Shown piece after piece: positions 16,556 to 24,723 of a stretch of 64,000 bases of DNA. The notes beneath the pieces were generated by a model. The model was not told the DNA's origin and did not search any database. It saw only the letters and a program-made list of their open reading frames with translations. Each line of letters opens with the position of its first letter. The first letter of the stretch is position 1. Source of the stretch: an uncultured Massilia sp. (GTDB taxonomy: Bacteria > Pseudomonadota > Gammaproteobacteria > Burkholderiales > Burkholderiaceae); NCBI GenBank assembly GCA_946481275.1, contig CAMLMV010000005.1, positions 1-64,000 on the forward strand, given 5' to 3'. The position numbers and the translations under genes were made by a program.

Positions 16556-17152
16556 TCACACCATCGGCCGCCTCCGGCTCATCCACATCAATCCGGCGAG
16601 ACCGACCGCCAGCATCGACCACTCGGCCGTCTCCGGCACGGGCGGTGCGGCCACGAGCCAGCCGCGGAGTTCCCCGTTCGGATAGAGACTCGTGTGGATG
16701 TTGACGTAGGCCTCGTTGGCGTTGATGGCGTCGATGAGGGCCGTTTCGGCACTCGACGCCGTGCCGCCGTGCGCGCTCACGAAGGCGGGATCCCAGGACA
16801 TCTCGTCATCCAGCGCGATGGCGTTGCTGTAGGTGCCGGCGCGCACGCCCAGCGGAAAGTCCTGGAACGGCACCGCCACCGGCGCCACGCCCGTGAAGGC
16901 CGAGCTGGTGCAGCAATGGATGTGGGCGGCGCTCGTGGTGCCGTCCAGGTCGCGGAACGGCATGTCGACGAACATTTCCTTGCCTGCCAGGTCGATCGTC
17001 ACAAGGCTGGTGCCGGGCGAGGCATTGGGCGGGCTTTCCAGCGCGCCGCTGGCGACGGCCCGGTAGCTCGGGTCGGCCGGCGCGGCGCCGGCGGGTAGGG
17101 CGACGGCGGTGGAAGCCGCCGCCAGTGCCAGTACGGACAGAACACGTTTCAT
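16556..17152 (-). CDS. CHRD-domain protein with PEP-CTERM-like tail
   Basis: A 198-residue exported protein with a signal peptide (1-23), a CHRD domain (about 28-170, with AAHIHCCTSSAFTGVAP and the ending NIHTSLYPNGELRGWL) and a C-terminal sorting tail VPETAEWSMLAVGLAGL followed by RRR. The tail has the PEP-CTERM layout (Pro-Glu motif, hydrophobic helix, basic end), although the motif is VPE-T rather than strict PEP. Such proteins are normally processed by an exosortase, which is not in this window. CHRD domains are found in chordin and in bacterial surface proteins of unknown role. The ATG at 17152 follows a good AAAGGAGG ribosome-binding site. Confidence 0.85.
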   Translation of the reverse strand: MKRVLSVLALAAASTAVALPAGAAPADPSYRAVASGALESPPNASPGTSLVTIDLAGKEMFVDMPFRDLDGTTSAAHIHCCTSSAFTGVAPVAVPFQDFPLGVRAGTYSNAIALDDEMSWDPAFVSAHGGTASSAETALIDAINANEAYVNIHTSLYPNGELRGWLVAAPPVPETAEWSMLAVGLAGLMWMSRRRPMV

Positions 17153-17318
17153 GGAATACCTCCTTTGAACAAAGCGCACCCCGTCCTGGGATGCTGCCCA
17201 AAAACTTAGCACCGAAGACTTGAGCGGCCTCACACCATACGGCTGAGATAGTGCCCGTGAGCGACTGAGATTTGGAAAACTTGTCATAATTCCTAATTGA
17301 TCCGAACTCAGTCCATTC

Positions 17319-18281
17319 ATGCGCTATCTTTACAGCATCTTTACGCTTCTCACTATTTCCTCCATCGCCCACGCCCAGGACGCATCCCTGCTGGCCGGTG
17401 CGATGCGTGCCGACACGGATGCCGGCAATACCTCGTTCGCGGTCAACGTCGGCTATACGCAGCACCTGCACAAGTATTTTTCGGTAAGTGCCGATTACCT
17501 CAACGAAGGCCATCCGAAGTTCCATCACCGCGACGGTCTCGGCGCCCAGCTGTGGGCGCATACGGCGATCCCGGAACGGGGCTGGTCGTTCGGCGCCGGC
17601 TTCGGTCCCTACTATTACTTCGATACGACGACGGGGAACGGGTCCTTCGGCGACTACCGCAACGAGCACGGCTGGGGCCAGCTGATGAGCGTGAACGCGG
17701 TCTACCACCTGCATTCGCGGGCCTACGTCGAGGCCCGCCTGTCGCACACGCACGGGATCACGTCGCACGACAGCTCGATGCTGATGGTCGGCATGGGCTA
17801 TGAGCTGGGCAGCGTGCCGCGGTCGATCCGCCTGGAAAACGCCGACCGCGGCGACAACCTGGTCATGCTGCTCGCGGGCCGCTCGATCGTGAACAGTTTC
17901 AGGTCCGAGACGTCGACGTCGACGGGCCTGGAGTATCGGCGCACGTTCACGCCGAACATCGAGGGCAGCGTCATCCTGATGAATGAAGGAAAGGTGGACG
18001 CGGCCGAGCGCAAGGGCGTCTCGGCCCAGGTGTGGCTGCTGCGTCCGTTCACCGAGCGCACGGTGCTGGAAATGGGCTTCGGCGCCTACGCCATGCGCGA
18101 CCAGCTGGATCGCACCGATCCTAAAGCCGAGCGCGAGAGCCACGTCGCGCCGATCGCGTCGATCGGCATGCGCTACCGCGTCGACGATCATTGGCGCGCC
18201 CAGCTCACGTGGAGCCGCGTCATCACGAATTACGAGCGCGATTCCGACGTGTTCCTGCTCGGCGCCGGCTACGCATTCTGA
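17319..18281 (+). CDS. Outer-membrane beta-barrel protein with two repeated halves
   Basis: A 320-residue protein with a signal peptide (1-19, ending AHA) and alternating amphipathic strands ending in the C-terminal phenylalanine typical of outer-membrane barrels. The two halves align: NEGHPKFHHRDGLGAQLW in the first corresponds to NEGKVDAAERKGVSAQVW in the second, and each half ends in a similar strand pair (MVGMGYEL and LLGAGYAF). This suggests tandem duplication of an eight-strand-sized unit. No enzymatic motif is seen, although PagL/OmpW-like small barrels have the same size as each half. It is divergent from the CHRD gene and convergent with the DUF421 gene. Confidence 0.72.
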   Translation: MRYLYSIFTLLTISSIAHAQDASLLAGAMRADTDAGNTSFAVNVGYTQHLHKYFSVSADYLNEGHPKFHHRDGLGAQLWAHTAIPERGWSFGAGFGPYYYFDTTTGNGSFGDYRNEHGWGQLMSVNAVYHLHSRAYVEARLSHTHGITSHDSSMLMVGMGYELGSVPRSIRLENADRGDNLVMLLAGRSIVNSFRSETSTSTGLEYRRTFTPNIEGSVILMNEGKVDAAERKGVSAQVWLLRPFTERTVLEMGFGAYAMRDQLDRTDPKAERESHVAPIASIGMRYRVDDHWRAQLTWSRVITNYERDSDVFLLGAGYAF

Positions 18282-18284
18282 AGG

Positions 18285-18770
18285 TCAGGTGCGCACCGGA
18301 TCCGTCGCCAGCGGCCGTTTCATGATCGTGATGCTGCCGTCGGCCTCGAGAAAAGCGCACTGCATCTCGTGCCGCGCGCAATCGGCCTGGCGCAGGGCCT
18401 GCCGGATGTCCGACTCGCCCACGCGGTTGCGGCGCATGACCTTGTCGAAGAACACGCCATCCCGGCCGATGAGCAGCGAGTCGCCGTCCAGCAGGGATTC
18501 CATGCGATGACTGTTGGCCGCGAGCATCCCGACGCCCGCGTTCAGCACGAGCAGCGTGGCCGCGATGATCAGGCCGCCGCTGACGGAATCGTCGCCGCCG
18601 GACAGTCCGTTCGACACGGATTCCGACAACAGCATCACGACGAGCAGGTCGAACGGCGTCAACTGGCTGATCGTGCGCCGTCCGGACAATCGCACCATCA
18701 CGAGCAGGGCGACGTAGACCAGCGCGCCCCGCGCAATAAATTCCCACCAGGGAAGATCCATATCGAACAT
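18285..18770 (-). CDS. DUF421 / YetF-type membrane protein
   Basis: A 161-residue protein with three N-terminal transmembrane helices, then a small cytoplasmic alpha/beta domain. The DUF421 signatures are MVRLSGRRTISQLTPFDLLVVMLLSE in the membrane part (split here by short gaps), LIGRDGVFFDKVMRRNRV, and the closing FLEADGSITIMKR. The family is widespread; Bacillus YetF-type proteins have been tied to stress but the biochemistry is unknown. It is slightly short for the family (often 160-230). It sits alone, convergent with the barrel gene, four bases away. Confidence 0.85.
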   Translation of the reverse strand: MFDMDLPWWEFIARGALVYVALLVMVRLSGRRTISQLTPFDLLVVMLLSESVSNGLSGGDDSVSGGLIIAATLLVLNAGVGMLAANSHRMESLLDGDSLLIGRDGVFFDKVMRRNRVGESDIRQALRQADCARHEMQCAFLEADGSITIMKRPLATDPVRT

Positions 18771-18854
18771 AGCGGCCTCTCTGGAATGCAGCGGATGCCT
18801 CCATCGTAATGACGGGGCCGGCGGTTGACTGTTCGCTGGGGAACGTAGCGGGCC

Positions 18855-19562
18855 CTACAGCTTGCCGATCTGCCGGTCGATGGCCTTGCGGGCCCGTTCG
18901 CTGCGTTCGCTGTAGCGGTCCGTCAGGTAATCGGTGCGGCCGCGCAGCAGCAGCGTGAATTTGTAGAGCTCTTCCATCACGTCGACGACGCGGTCGTAGT
19001 AGGCGGACGGGCGCATGCGGCCGGCGTCGTCGAATTCCTTGTACGCCATCGGTACCGAGGACTGGTTCGGGATCGTGAACATGCGCATCCAGCGTCCCAG
19101 CAGGCGCAAGGTGTTGACCACGTTGAACGATTGCGAACCGCCGCAGACCTGCATCACGGCGAGCGTGCGTCCCTGGCTGGGCCGCACCGCACCCTGTTCC
19201 AGCGGGATCCAGTCGATCTGGTTCTTCATGACGGCCGTGACGGCGCCGTGGCGTTCCGGGCTGCACCACACCTGGCCCTCGGACCACAGGCACAGTGCGC
19301 GCAGCTCGACGACCTTCGGGTGCGTCTCCGGCACGCTGCCCACCATGGGCAATTCCGTCGGATCGAAGATTTTGACCTCGGCGCCGAAGTGTTCGAGGAT
19401 GCGCGCTGCTTCATACGTGAGGAAACGGCTGAACGAGCGCTCGCGCAGCGAGCCGTACAGCATCAGGATGCGCGGCGGATGATCGAGGCTGCCGACGGGT
19501 TCCAGCTTTTCGGGCGTGGGCAGGTCGAGGCGTTCGAAGTCGATGTTGGGCAGGTTGTCCAT
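18855..19562 (-). CDS. arsH: ArsH NADPH-dependent FMN organoarsenical oxidase
   Basis: A 235-residue flavodoxin-fold protein. ArsH oxidises trivalent methyl and aromatic arsenicals to less toxic pentavalent forms using NADPH and FMN. Its signature is [23 protein letters not shown] (phosphate-binding loop), then [22 protein letters not shown] and [18 protein letters not shown], all typical. The ATG at 19562 begins the recognisable [15 protein letters not shown] leader; the longer open frame upstream is antisense-like noise over arsB. It is the last gene of the minus-strand ars operon, eight bases after arsB. Confidence 0.95.
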   Translation of the reverse strand: MDNLPNIDFERLDLPTPEKLEPVGSLDHPPRILMLYGSLRERSFSRFLTYEAARILEHFGAEVKIFDPTELPMVGSVPETHPKVVELRALCLWSEGQVWCSPERHGAVTAVMKNQIDWIPLEQGAVRPSQGRTLAVMQVCGGSQSFNVVNTLRLLGRWMRMFTIPNQSSVPMAYKEFDDAGRMRPSAYYDRVVDVMEELYKFTLLLRGRTDYLTDRYSERSERARKAIDRQIGKL

Positions 19563-19570
19563 GGTGCGTG

Positions 19571-20851
19571 TCAGGAAAGCCGTAGCGCCAGCGCGGCCAG
19601 CGTCACGAGCAGGATCGGCAGGGTCAGCACGATGCCGGTGCGGAAGTACTGGCCCCAGGAAATGCGGATGCCCTTGTCCGCCAGCACGTGCAGCCACAAC
19701 AGCGTGGCCAGGCTGCCGATGGGCGTGATCTTCGGCCCGAGGTCGCAGCCGATCACGTTGGCATACACCATCGCCTCGCGCACGGCACCGCTGGCCGGGA
19801 CGGCGTCGATCGCCAGTGCGCCGACCAGCACGGTCGGCATGTTGTTCATCACGGACGACAGGACCGCCGTGACGAAGCCCGTGCCGAGCGCGGCGCCCCA
19901 GGTGCCGTGGGCCGCGGCACGCGCCAGCAGGGCCGTCAGGCCGTCCGTGAGGCCGGCGTTGCGCAGGCCGTAGACCACGAGGTACATCCCCAGCGAGAAC
20001 ACGACGACCTGCCACGGCGCACCCCGCAGCACGGCGCGCACGGAAATGACGTGGCCGCGCGCGGCGACGGCCAGCAGCACGAGCGCGCCCGTCGCCGCCA
20101 CCGCGCTGATCGGCACGCCCGCGCGCTCCAGCCAGAAGAAACCGGCCAGCAGCAGCGCCAGCACGTACCAGCCGGCGACGAAGGTCGCGCGGTCGCGGAT
20201 CGCCTCGGCCGGGCGTTTCAGCTGGTCGACATCGTAGCGGGCGGGCAGGTCGCGGCCGAAGTACGCGAGGAGCGCGGCGAGTGTCGCCAGCACCGCGACG
20301 ATATTAACCGGCACCATCACGGCCGCGTAGCGCGCGAAGCCGATGCCGAAATAGTCCGCGGAGACGATGTTGACGAGGTTCGACACGACGAGCGGCAGGC
20401 TGGACGTGTCGGCGATGAAGCCGGCCGCCATCACGCACGCGAGCGTGGCGCGCGGCGGGAAGCGCAGCGCGGCCAGCATCGCGATCACGATCGGCGTGAG
20501 GATCAGCGCCGCGCCATCGTTCGCGAACAGCGCCGCGACCGCCGCGCCGAGCAGCACCAGCAGCACGAACAGGCGCCGGCCGTGACCGCCTCCCCAGCGC
20601 GCGACGTGCAGCGCGGCCCATTCGAAGAATCCCGCGCGGTCGAGCAACAGGCTGATGACGATGATGGCGACGAAGGCGCCGGTGGCGTTCCAGACGATGT
20701 GCCAGACGACAGGGATATCGTCCACGCGGATCACGCCCGCGAGCAGCGCGACGGCGGCACCGGCGGCCGCGCTCCAGCCGATGCCGAGACCGCGCGGCTG
20801 CCAGATGACGAGGACGAGCGTGGCGAGAAAGATGAGTAGCGCCGGCAGCAT
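19571..20851 (-). CDS. arsB: ArsB arsenite efflux permease
   Basis: A 426-residue inner-membrane arsenite/antimonite antiporter of the ArsB/NhaD superfamily, close to the 429 residues of the E. coli plasmid protein, with about 12 TM helices. Recognisable segments are [28 protein letters not shown] (in parts), [36 protein letters not shown] and [18 protein letters not shown]. The ATG at 20851 shares its A with the arsC stop (TGATG), so the two are coupled. No ArsA ATPase is present, so transport should use the proton gradient. Confidence 0.95.
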   Translation of the reverse strand: MLPALLIFLATLVLVIWQPRGLGIGWSAAAGAAVALLAGVIRVDDIPVVWHIVWNATGAFVAIIVISLLLDRAGFFEWAALHVARWGGGHGRRLFVLLVLLGAAVAALFANDGAALILTPIVIAMLAALRFPPRATLACVMAAGFIADTSSLPLVVSNLVNIVSADYFGIGFARYAAVMVPVNIVAVLATLAALLAYFGRDLPARYDVDQLKRPAEAIRDRATFVAGWYVLALLLAGFFWLERAGVPISAVAATGALVLLAVAARGHVISVRAVLRGAPWQVVVFSLGMYLVVYGLRNAGLTDGLTALLARAAAHGTWGAALGTGFVTAVLSSVMNNMPTVLVGALAIDAVPASGAVREAMVYANVIGCDLGPKITPIGSLATLLWLHVLADKGIRISWGQYFRTGIVLTLPILLVTLAALALRLS

Positions 20852-21330
20852 CACGGTGCGATACCGCCGATGCGGTCGAGCTCGGTCTTGAAGGCCGCGC
20901 GGTCGCCGGCCAGCCGGTCGAGCGGCAGCGCCAGGAACGCCTCGATGCGCGCGCGCAGGATCGCGTAGGCCCGCTCGAACGCGGCATCGATCTCTTCCTC
21001 CGTGCCGGTCACGTGGCTCGGATCCTCCACGCCCCAGTGCGTGCGCAGGACCGGGCCGAGGTAGGCCGGGCAGGTTTCGCCGGCGGCGCTGGCGCATACG
21101 GTGACGACGATGTCCGGCGTGACCGGCAGGCCGTCCCACGACTTGCTGTAGTAGCCGTCGGTCGGGATGCCCTTGCCGGCGAGCAGGGCGAGCGCGCGCG
21201 CGTTCAGCCGGCCCATCGGGTGGCTGCCGGCGCTGAGGGCGTGCCAGCCCGCGGGGGCCAGGTGGTTGAAGACGGCTTCGCTGATGAGCGAACGGCAGGA
21301 GTTGCCGGTGCAGAGGAAGAGTACGTTCAT
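20851..21330 (-). CDS. arsC: ArsC arsenate reductase, LMW-phosphatase fold
   Basis: A 159-residue enzyme reducing arsenate to arsenite so that ArsB can export it. The N-terminal phosphatase-like P-loop is CTGNSCRS (first Cys at residue 7), the form used by thioredoxin-linked ArsC enzymes. Later [11 protein letters not shown] and [16 protein letters not shown] hold the second and third redox cysteines, and [11 protein letters not shown] is the conserved Asp loop. It lies 14 bases after arsR and overlaps arsB by one base. Confidence 0.95.
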   Translation of the reverse strand: MNVLFLCTGNSCRSLISEAVFNHLAPAGWHALSAGSHPMGRLNARALALLAGKGIPTDGYYSKSWDGLPVTPDIVVTVCASAAGETCPAYLGPVLRTHWGVEDPSHVTGTEEEIDAAFERAYAILRARIEAFLALPLDRLAGDRAAFKTELDRIGGIAP

Positions 21331-21344
21331 GGTGATGTGGGAAG

Positions 21345-21641
21345 TCAGCAGCAGGACTGGCCGCCGCAGCAGTTTTCGGTGAGGAAGCCGAGCAACGTGT
21401 TCATCGTGTCGAACCTGGCGGCATAGATGACGAACCGGCCCTCCTGGCGCGGCACGATGAGGTCGGCGTGGGTCAGCTCTTTCAGGTGGAACGACAGCGA
21501 CGAGGGCGGAACGCCGAGCGCTTCCGCGATCTTGCTGGCGGCAAGTCCGTCCGGGCCGGCCTGCACGAGGAGCCGGAAGGTCGCCAGCCGCGATTCCTGC
21601 GCGAGGGCGGCGAGGGCTGCCACCGCTTCCTTGTTGTCCAT
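21345..21641 (-). CDS. arsR: ArsR-type arsenic-responsive repressor
   Basis: A 98-residue winged-helix repressor. The HTH region reads [31 protein letters not shown] and the wing [15 protein letters not shown]. The classic helix-alpha3 Cys pair of E. coli ArsR is absent. Instead two Cys pairs sit at the extreme C-terminus (C91-C92 and C97-C98, [10 protein letters not shown]), as in other ArsR types with C-terminal metal sites. It heads the minus-strand ars operon. Its -10 TATAAT sits inside the inverted repeat at 21665-21684, which is the likely binding site. Confidence 0.94.
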   Translation of the reverse strand: MDNKEAVAALAALAQESRLATFRLLVQAGPDGLAASKIAEALGVPPSSLSFHLKELTHADLIVPRQEGRFVIYAARFDTMNTLLGFLTENCCGGQSCC

Positions 21642-21664
21642 GGCCGTCCGCTTTTCAATTCGAT

Positions 21665-21684
21665 ATTTCGATTATAGTCGAAAT
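21665..21684. promoter_or_regulatory. ArsR operator 1 over the arsR -10
   Basis: ATTTCGA-N6-TCGAAAT is a perfect 7-bp inverted repeat. On the minus strand its spacer and flank form TATAAT (21676-21671), the -10 of the arsR promoter. Bound repressor would block arsRCBH transcription. Confidence 0.75.
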
Positions 21685-21687
21685 GAC

Positions 21688-21717
21688 TTGACATGGTCGA
21701 GCGGCCGGTCATATTCT
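21688..21717 (+). promoter_or_regulatory. Promoter of the flavoprotein-MFS-arsR2 operon
   Basis: TTGACA (21688-21693) and TATTCT (21712-21717) are separated by 18 bases on the plus strand, 35 bases before the flavoprotein ATG. It is back to back with the arsR promoter. Confidence 0.7.
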
Positions 21718-21732
21718 TTATTCGTCGAATAA
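21718..21732. promoter_or_regulatory. ArsR operator 2 at the rightward start site
   Basis: TTATTCG-T-CGAATAA is a perfect 15-base palindrome directly after the rightward -10, where it would cover the transcription start. It shares the TTCG/CGAA core with operator 1 but has a different spacer, so two different ArsR proteins (21345 and 24406) might read the two sites. Confidence 0.7.
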
Positions 21733-21751
21733 CGAATAACCAAGGAGAACA

Positions 21752-23161
21752 ATGATGGACACGAACGAACGACAACACACGGTCGCGGTACTGGGAGCCG
21801 GTCCGGTGGGTCTCGCGGCGGCCGCGCACCTGGTTGCGCGCGGCCTGACACCCCTGGTGTTCGAGGCGGGACCGGCGCCGGGTGCCAACCTCGCGACCTA
21901 CCGCCACGTGCGCCTGTTCTCCCCGTGGCAGTACGACGTGGACAGGGTGGCGCGGCAGCTGCTGGAACGCCACGGGTGGACGGCGCCAGCCGCGGATGCC
22001 TTGCCGACCGCCGGGGAACTGCTCGACGACTATCTTACGCCGCTCGCGGCCACGCCCGAGATCGCGCCGCACCTGTTGCTCGGGCACCGCGTGACCGCCA
22101 TCACGCGCGCCGGCTTCGACAAGGTGAAAACGAAGGGCCGCGAGAGTGCGCCGTTTGTCATCCGCGCCGACACGGCCGACGGGCCGCGGCAATACCTGGC
22201 CGGCGCGGTGATCGATGCGACCGGCACGTGGTCGCATCCAAATCCGTTGGGGGCGGACGGCATTCCCGCGCTCGGCGAAGCGGCGCTGGCCGCGCGCGTC
22301 GATTACGGCATGCCCGACGTACTGGGCGCCGCGCGCGCCCGGTTCGCGGGGAAGCGGATCCTCGTCGTGGGCGCCGGGCACTCCGCGGCCGGCACGTTGC
22401 TCGCACTCGCCCGGCTGGCGCAGGACGACCCGGGGACGCGGATCGTGTGGGCGACCCGCGGCAGCCGCCTCGAACGCGTCTTCGGCGGCGGCGACGCGGA
22501 TGGATTGCCGGCGCGCGGCGAGCTCGGGATGCGCCTCAAGGCATTGCGCGATACGGGGGGCCTGGTGTTGCGCCAGGACTTCCGCATCCAGGCCCTGGAC
22601 GTGAACGATGGGCGGCTGCAGGTGACGGGTGCACCGGTGGACGGTGCGGCGCCGGTGATCGACGGCATCGACCGGATCGTCTGCGCGGCGGGCGCCCGGC
22701 CCGACCTGAGCCTGAGCCGGGAACTGCGCGTACGCCACGATCCCTGGCTCGAGAGCACGGATGCGCTGGCGCCGCTGATCGACCCGAACGAACACAGTTG
22801 CGGCACCGTCCGGCCGCACGGACACCGCGAGCTGGCACACCCGGAGCCCGGCTATTACGTCGTCGGCGCCAAGAGTTACGGCCGCGCGCCGAACTTCCTG
22901 CTGGCCACCGGGTACGAGCAGGTGCGTTCCGTCGTCGCCGCGCTGGCGGGCGACCTGGCGGCCGCCGACGACGTGCAGCTCGACCTGCCGGAAACGGGTG
23001 TCTGCAATACGCGGCTCACCTACGACGACACCGCATCCGCACCGCCGGACGCGTGCTGCGGCGTGGCCCCCGGGGCAGCTGCGGCCTGCTGCGTGCCGGC
23101 GCCGTCTCCGGCCGGCGCCTGCGGCTGCCGCAAGCCGGCCGCGGCGGACTGCTGCGCCTGA
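21752..23161 (+). CDS. ArsO-like FAD/NAD(P)-binding flavoprotein with Cys-rich tail
   Basis: A 469-residue flavoprotein. A GxGxxG dinucleotide fold opens the protein (VAVLGAGPVGLAAAAHL) and a second is at ILVVGAGHSAAGTLLALARL, the layout of flavin monooxygenase-like proteins, including ArsO found in arsenic operons. The distinctive feature is the last 37 residues: cysteine pairs at 435/436, 446/447, 457/459 and 467/468 in a Pro/Ala-rich linker, which look like a metalloid-binding tail. A ribosome-binding site AAGGAG precedes the ATG. It is first in the rightward ars operon, under a promoter with an ArsR operator. The substrate is not known; arsenical binding or oxidation is an inference from context. 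Confidence 0.82.
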   Translation: MMDTNERQHTVAVLGAGPVGLAAAAHLVARGLTPLVFEAGPAPGANLATYRHVRLFSPWQYDVDRVARQLLERHGWTAPAADALPTAGELLDDYLTPLAATPEIAPHLLLGHRVTAITRAGFDKVKTKGRESAPFVIRADTADGPRQYLAGAVIDATGTWSHPNPLGADGIPALGEAALAARVDYGMPDVLGAARARFAGKRILVVGAGHSAAGTLLALARLAQDDPGTRIVWATRGSRLERVFGGGDADGLPARGELGMRLKALRDTGGLVLRQDFRIQALDVNDGRLQVTGAPVDGAAPVIDGIDRIVCAAGARPDLSLSRELRVRHDPWLESTDALAPLIDPNEHSCGTVRPHGHRELAHPEPGYYVVGAKSYGRAPNFLLATGYEQVRSVVAALAGDLAAADDVQLDLPETGVCNTRLTYDDTASAPPDACCGVAPGAAAACCVPAPSPAGACGCRKPAAADCCA

Positions 23162-23173
23162 CCTGGAGTCTGC

Positions 23174-24370
23174 ATGCGCCGGCCATCGACGACCATCGGC
23201 ATCCTCGCCGTCACCCAGATCGTGTCCTGGGGTTCGCTGTACTACGCCTTCACCATCCTGGCGCCCGGCATCCGGCGCGACCTCGGCCTCGCGCCGGAAC
23301 TGGTGTTCGGTGCGTTTTCCTGGGCGCTGATCGTGGCCGGGCTGGCCGCCACGCCGGTCGGCATCCTGCTGGACCGCCACGGCGGCCGCACGATCATGGC
23401 TGCGGGCTCGCTCCTGTGTTTCCTGGGACTGGCCTGGCTTGGCCGCTGCACGGGCGTGGCGTCGTACTACGCCGCCTGGACGCTGATCGGCCTGGCGATG
23501 GCGCTGGCGCTGTACGAAGCCGCGTTCGCGACGATCCAGCGGCGGCTCGACGCCGGCGCCAGGCAGGCGATGTCGACGCTGACCCTGTTCGGCGGTTTCG
23601 CCAGCACGGTGTTCTGGCCGTTGACGGCCTGGCTCGAGGCGTCATACGGGTGGCGCGACACATATCTGTGGTACGGGATCGTGCAACTTGCCGTGTGCAT
23701 GCCGCTGCACCTGTGCCTCGGCGCCGACGTCCCCCGGACCAGTCCGCAACCGTGCGCAGGCGCCGCGCCGGGACATACGCTGGCGCAGGCCGTACGGCAC
23801 CCCGCGTTCTGGACGCTGGCGCTGGCATTCGCGGCCAATACCTTCGTCTTCTCGGCCATGGCGGTCCACCTGATCCCGTTGTTCGAGCGTCTCGGGCAGG
23901 CAAAGGGGACCGCGGTCCTGCTGGCCGCGCTGATCGGCCCGATGCAGGTGGCGGGACGCGTCGGGGAGATGGCGTTTGCGCGGCATACGGCACCGCAAAC
24001 GGTGGGCAAGCTGACGTTCGCGCTGCTGCCGGTGGCCCTGGCCGTCATCGCACAGGGAGGTGGGCAAATTTGGTCGGTGGGCGTGTTCTGTGTCCTGTAT
24101 GGCCTGAGCAACGGCATCCTCACGATCCTGCGCGGATCGTTGCCGCGGGCGTTGTTCGGCCGCGAACACTACGGCGCCATCGCGGGCGCCATGGCCGGGC
24201 CTGCGCTGTTGTCGAAAGCGGCGGGGCCGTTGATTGCGGCCGCGCTCCTGGGCCGTGCCGACGGGCCCGCGCTGCTGCTCGCCGTGCTGCTGGCCATGTC
24301 GCTCGCGTCCCTCGCGTGCTACCTGCGCGCGGTGGCGCCGGACAAAACTTTTGACAAGCGTCCCGCCTGA
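23174..24370 (+). CDS. MFS transporter of the arsenic island
   Basis: A 398-residue, 12-TM major facilitator of the monocarboxylate/oxalate-like branch: the first helix reads ILAVTQIVSWGSLYYAFTIL and the TM2-3 loop LLDRHGGRTIMAAG. It starts 12 bases after the flavoprotein gene and is followed 35 bases later by arsR2, so it belongs to an arsenic-inducible unit. MFS proteins named ArsJ and ArsK are known in ars operons, for arseno-phosphoglycerate and for As(III)/organoarsenicals respectively. This one has no GAPDH-like ArsJ partner, so an ArsK-like or novel efflux role is more likely. The substrate is inferred only from context. Confidence 0.85.
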   Translation: MRRPSTTIGILAVTQIVSWGSLYYAFTILAPGIRRDLGLAPELVFGAFSWALIVAGLAATPVGILLDRHGGRTIMAAGSLLCFLGLAWLGRCTGVASYYAAWTLIGLAMALALYEAAFATIQRRLDAGARQAMSTLTLFGGFASTVFWPLTAWLEASYGWRDTYLWYGIVQLAVCMPLHLCLGADVPRTSPQPCAGAAPGHTLAQAVRHPAFWTLALAFAANTFVFSAMAVHLIPLFERLGQAKGTAVLLAALIGPMQVAGRVGEMAFARHTAPQTVGKLTFALLPVALAVIAQGGGQIWSVGVFCVLYGLSNGILTILRGSLPRALFGREHYGAIAGAMAGPALLSKAAGPLIAAALLGRADGPALLLAVLLAMSLASLACYLRAVAPDKTFDKRPA

Positions 24371-24405
24371 CGTCTATCCTGCGTTCGCCCAACCACGAAC
24401 GCACC

Positions 24406-24723
24406 ATGTCCAAGTCCTGCTGCCCCCCGGCGACCGATCGCGCCCCTACGACGGAAATCGATGCCGACGACCTCGCGCGCATGTGCAAGGCGCTGTCGCA
24501 TCCCGCGCGCGTCCAGCTGCTGCGTCACCTGATCGCTCACGGGGAGTGTTATTTCGGGAACCTGGCCGACGTGTTGCCGCTGGCGCCGTCGACGATCTCG
24601 CAGCATGTCACGATCCTGAAGGAAGCTGGCCTGATCGAAGGCTCGTCGGACGTGCAACGGGTCTGCTATTGCGTCAACCCGGACCGGCTGCTGCAGCTGA
24701 AGCAGGCGATCGGGGAACTTTAA
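24406..24723 (+). CDS. Second ArsR/SmtB-family metalloregulator
   Basis: A 105-residue winged-helix protein, distinct from the first arsR. The HTH covers ARMCKALSHPARVQLLRHLI and NLADVLPLAPSTISQHVTILKEAGLI. Candidate metalloid ligands are C5-C6 at the N-terminus (MSKSCCPP), C27, and C87/C89 in VCYCVNPDR. It is the third gene of the rightward operon, and its stop overlaps the convergent ArsN1-like gene by four bases. It may read one of the two operators at 21665-21732 and so tune the flavoprotein-MFS branch separately. Confidence 0.88.
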   Translation: MSKSCCPPATDRAPTTEIDADDLARMCKALSHPARVQLLRHLIAHGECYFGNLADVLPLAPSTISQHVTILKEAGLIEGSSDVQRVCYCVNPDRLLQLKQAIGEL

